Assembly: GCA_934277845.1 (NCBI GenBank)
Contig: CAKQVV010000089.1
Location: forward strand, 1-6,706
Reading direction: 5' to 3'
From: an uncultured Clostridia bacterium
GTDB lineage: Bacteria; Bacillota; Clostridia; Christensenellales; Pumilibacteraceae
DNA: 6,706 bases
Each line of letters begins with the position of its first letter. Positions within the stretch are counted from its first letter, which is position 1. Of this stretch, positions 5,690 through 6,706 are shown one piece after another. The notes under the pieces are model-generated. The model worked only from the letters and a program-made list of their open reading frames with translations. It was not told the origin of the DNA and did not search any database. The translations under genes and the position numbers were made by a program.

Positions 5690-6112
5690 ATGAAAAATTT
5701 AGTTTTGCTTAATGCGGCGGTAACGAAAGAATCCATTATCATGATCGTTGTCGTTGTACTTTTGCTTGTCGCGCTCATCGTTCTTCCGATGATTACGAAC
5801 AAAAAAAGACAGAAGCAGGTTCAGGAACTTCATAATTCCATCGCTGTCGGCGACACCGTTAAGACGGTTGGCGGCATCGTCGGCAAGATCGTTGCCATCA
5901 ACGACGTGAACGCCGTCGATAAAGAGTTCGTGCTCGAAACCGGTCTTGACGGAAGCAAGTCTACCATGGTATTCGATTTTAACGCTATTTATCAGGTTAT
6001 GTCCAAATCGGCTAAACCCGTAGAAACGGTCAAAGAAGAAGCCAAACCCGCAGAAGTTGCTGCCGAGGAAAAAGTCGAAGAAAAATCAAACGACGAAACC
6101 GAAAGCAAGTAA
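5690..6112 (+). CDS. yajC: Preprotein translocase subunit YajC
   Basis: YajC is a small membrane protein that associates with the SecDF complex and assists protein export through SecYEG. Visible here are a short N-terminus, one hydrophobic membrane helix at about 15-35, then the family motif: KKRQKQVQELHNSIAVGD at 38-55 and TVGGIVGKIVAI at 59-70, with a final strand ending in FNAIYQV at 97-103. Residues 108-140 form an acidic, Ala/Glu/Lys-rich tail with no obvious fold, which makes the protein longer than the usual 90-115 residues. The ATG at 5690 has AAGGAG 8 bases upstream. The gene has its own promoter and is followed by a terminator-like hairpin before the TIGR04086-type gene. secD and secF are not in view. 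Confidence 0.95.
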   Translation: MKNLVLLNAAVTKESIIMIVVVVLLLVALIVLPMITNKKRQKQVQELHNSIAVGDTVKTVGGIVGKIVAINDVNAVDKEFVLETGLDGSKSTMVFDFNAIYQVMSKSAKPVETVKEEAKPAEVAAEEKVEEKSNDETESK

Positions 6113-6130
6113 ACTCGTTCTAAAAAAACT

Positions 6131-6173
6131 ATCCTCCTCATATATTACAATGTAATTGCGAGGAGGATTTTTT
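6131..6173 (+). terminator. Terminator-like hairpin whose right arm is the next gene's ribosome binding site
   Basis: ATCCTCCTC (6131-6139) pairs perfectly with GAGGAGGAT (6160-6168). The 20-base loop holds an inner hairpin ATTAC-aat-GTAAT (6144-6156). The stem is followed by TTTTTT (6168-6173) and then directly by the ATG at 6174, with A-rich sequence on the left side (6122-6128). It therefore resembles an intrinsic terminator after yajC, while its right arm contains the full GAGGAGG Shine-Dalgarno of the next gene. When folded it would both limit transcription and hide that ribosome binding site. Confidence 0.75.
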
Positions 6174-6566
6174 ATGTATTCCGACAAGAGCGAAATAACC
6201 GTCAAAAATTATGTTTTTGAAATAGTACGCGCGCTTATTGCCGCGCTCGTCGTTACGCTTGCGCTTATATTACTTGCAGCCTTTTGTATAAAAACTTTCA
6301 ACGTACCGACAGGGACGATACCGATCATAAATTCGGTAATTAAAGGCGTGTCGGTTCTGTTTGCTACGCTGGTATTTCTTCGCCTGCCCGATTCCGGATA
6401 TATTCGCGGGTTTGTCGTCGGTATTTTGTATATCGCGCTTTCTTTCGTCACATTTTCGCTTTTCAACGGCGAATTCAAGTTCGGCATAAGCCTTCTTAAC
6501 GATTTCGCTTTCGGGGCTATAGCCGGAATTATCGGCGGAATTATCGCCGTAAATATCAGAAAATGA
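6174..6566 (+). CDS. TIGR04086 family membrane protein
   Basis: This is a 130-residue hydrophobic protein with four predicted membrane helices at about 17-40, 47-69, 77-98 and 108-127, short polar loops and a basic C-terminus (NIRK). Length, helix count, the INSVIKGVSVLFATLVFLR block at 52-70, the GYIRGFVVGILYIALSF block at 75-91, and the position just after yajC fit the TIGR04086 family of Gram-positive membrane proteins. The function of the family is unknown. The start chosen is the ATG at 6174, 7 bases after GAGGAGG (6160-6166). An in-frame TTG at 6156 would add MRGGFF, but those codons are the ribosome binding site itself and nothing SD-like precedes the TTG. In many Clostridia the next gene encodes the SCIFF peptide, which suggests what lies past the window edge. 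Confidence 0.8.
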   Translation: MYSDKSEITVKNYVFEIVRALIAALVVTLALILLAAFCIKTFNVPTGTIPIINSVIKGVSVLFATLVFLRLPDSGYIRGFVVGILYIALSFVTFSLFNGEFKFGISLLNDFAFGAIAGIIGGIIAVNIRK

Positions 6567-6640
6567 CATAAAGCGCGGGAACATAGATTGAAAAGTCAAG
6601 CATTTTTATAGAATTTTTTTAGATTTTCAAAAAATTTTTT

Positions 6641-6669
6641 TTGACTTATGGTAAAATACCTGTTGAAAT
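6641..6669 (+). promoter_or_regulatory. Promoter for a gene beyond the right edge
   Basis: TTGACT (6641-6646), a 17-bp spacer and TGAAAT (6664-6669) preceded by TGT form an extended -10 promoter. A long A/T tract just upstream (6611-6640) resembles an UP element. No start codon with a ribosome binding site is visible before base 6706, so the gene served lies outside the window. Confidence 0.6.
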
Positions 6670-6697
6670 AGAGAGTTTCGGCGGGTATTTACTTTTT
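6654..6697 (+). terminator. Possible hairpin overlapping the final promoter
   Basis: AAATACC (6654-6660) pairs with GGTATTT (6684-6690), and inside it GAAA (6665-6668) can pair with TTTC (6676-6679). ACTTTTT follows. This could be a weak terminator for the TIGR04086-type gene, or a structure in DNA or RNA overlapping the -10 of the promoter at 6641-6669. The stem is interrupted and AT-rich, so it is tentative. Confidence 0.35.
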
Positions 6698-6706
6698 CAT
6701 ACCATT

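Noticed and set aside
6156..6158. TTG at 6156 as the start of the TIGR04086-type gene
   Set aside because: The codons from 6159 to 6173 are the ribosome binding site and spacer for the ATG at 6174, and there is no Shine-Dalgarno before the TTG.

Overview
The window is a chromosomal housekeeping stretch from what looks like an uncultured, probably spore-forming member of the Clostridia (Bacillota). Four things suggest this: an IspH enzyme fused to ribosomal protein S1-type repeats, a YtxC-like sporulation family protein, a yajC gene followed by a TIGR04086-type membrane protein, and tRNA genes that encode their own CCA ends. Base composition is moderate and intergenic DNA is AT-rich. I see no mobile element, phage gene, CRISPR array, toxin-antitoxin pair or defence system, and no convincing undescribed multi-gene system. 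The most interesting signals are regulatory.

Left part (1-3850, plus strand). The window opens inside the ispH part of an ispH-rpsA fusion. Only the last piece of the IspH fold remains, followed by four S1 repeats and a charged tail, and then a strong intrinsic terminator. A shortened M19-family dipeptidase follows. It has no visible ribosome binding site, and its start is fixed by an upstream in-frame stop. It overlaps purB (adenylosuccinate lyase) by ATGA, so the two form a translationally coupled pair. A long bidirectional terminator closes purB.

Middle part (3850-4625, minus strand). A single-domain TfoX/Sxy N-terminal protein converges on purB. Upstream of it is a tRNA operon transcribed in the order Val(TAC), Cys(GCA), Leu(TAA). 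This operon has a good extended -10 promoter and its own terminator.

Right part (4625-6706, plus strand). A 292-base intergenic stretch carries the tRNA promoter on one strand and a possible promoter plus inverted repeat on the other. It leads to a YtxC-like gene. Then come yajC, with its own promoter, and a four-helix TIGR04086-type membrane protein. Between these last two genes is a hairpin that looks like an intrinsic terminator, but its right arm is the Shine-Dalgarno sequence of the second gene. The window ends just after another likely promoter, overlapped by a second hairpin. In related Clostridia the gene after this pair is often the SCIFF peptide gene scfA, but it is not in view.

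Functionally the genes are loosely linked: isoprenoid synthesis and translation (ispH-rpsA, tRNAs), peptide turnover and purine synthesis (dipeptidase, purB), protein export (yajC), and probable sporulation (YtxC-like). All calls rest on reading the sequence and remembered family motifs; no database search was run.
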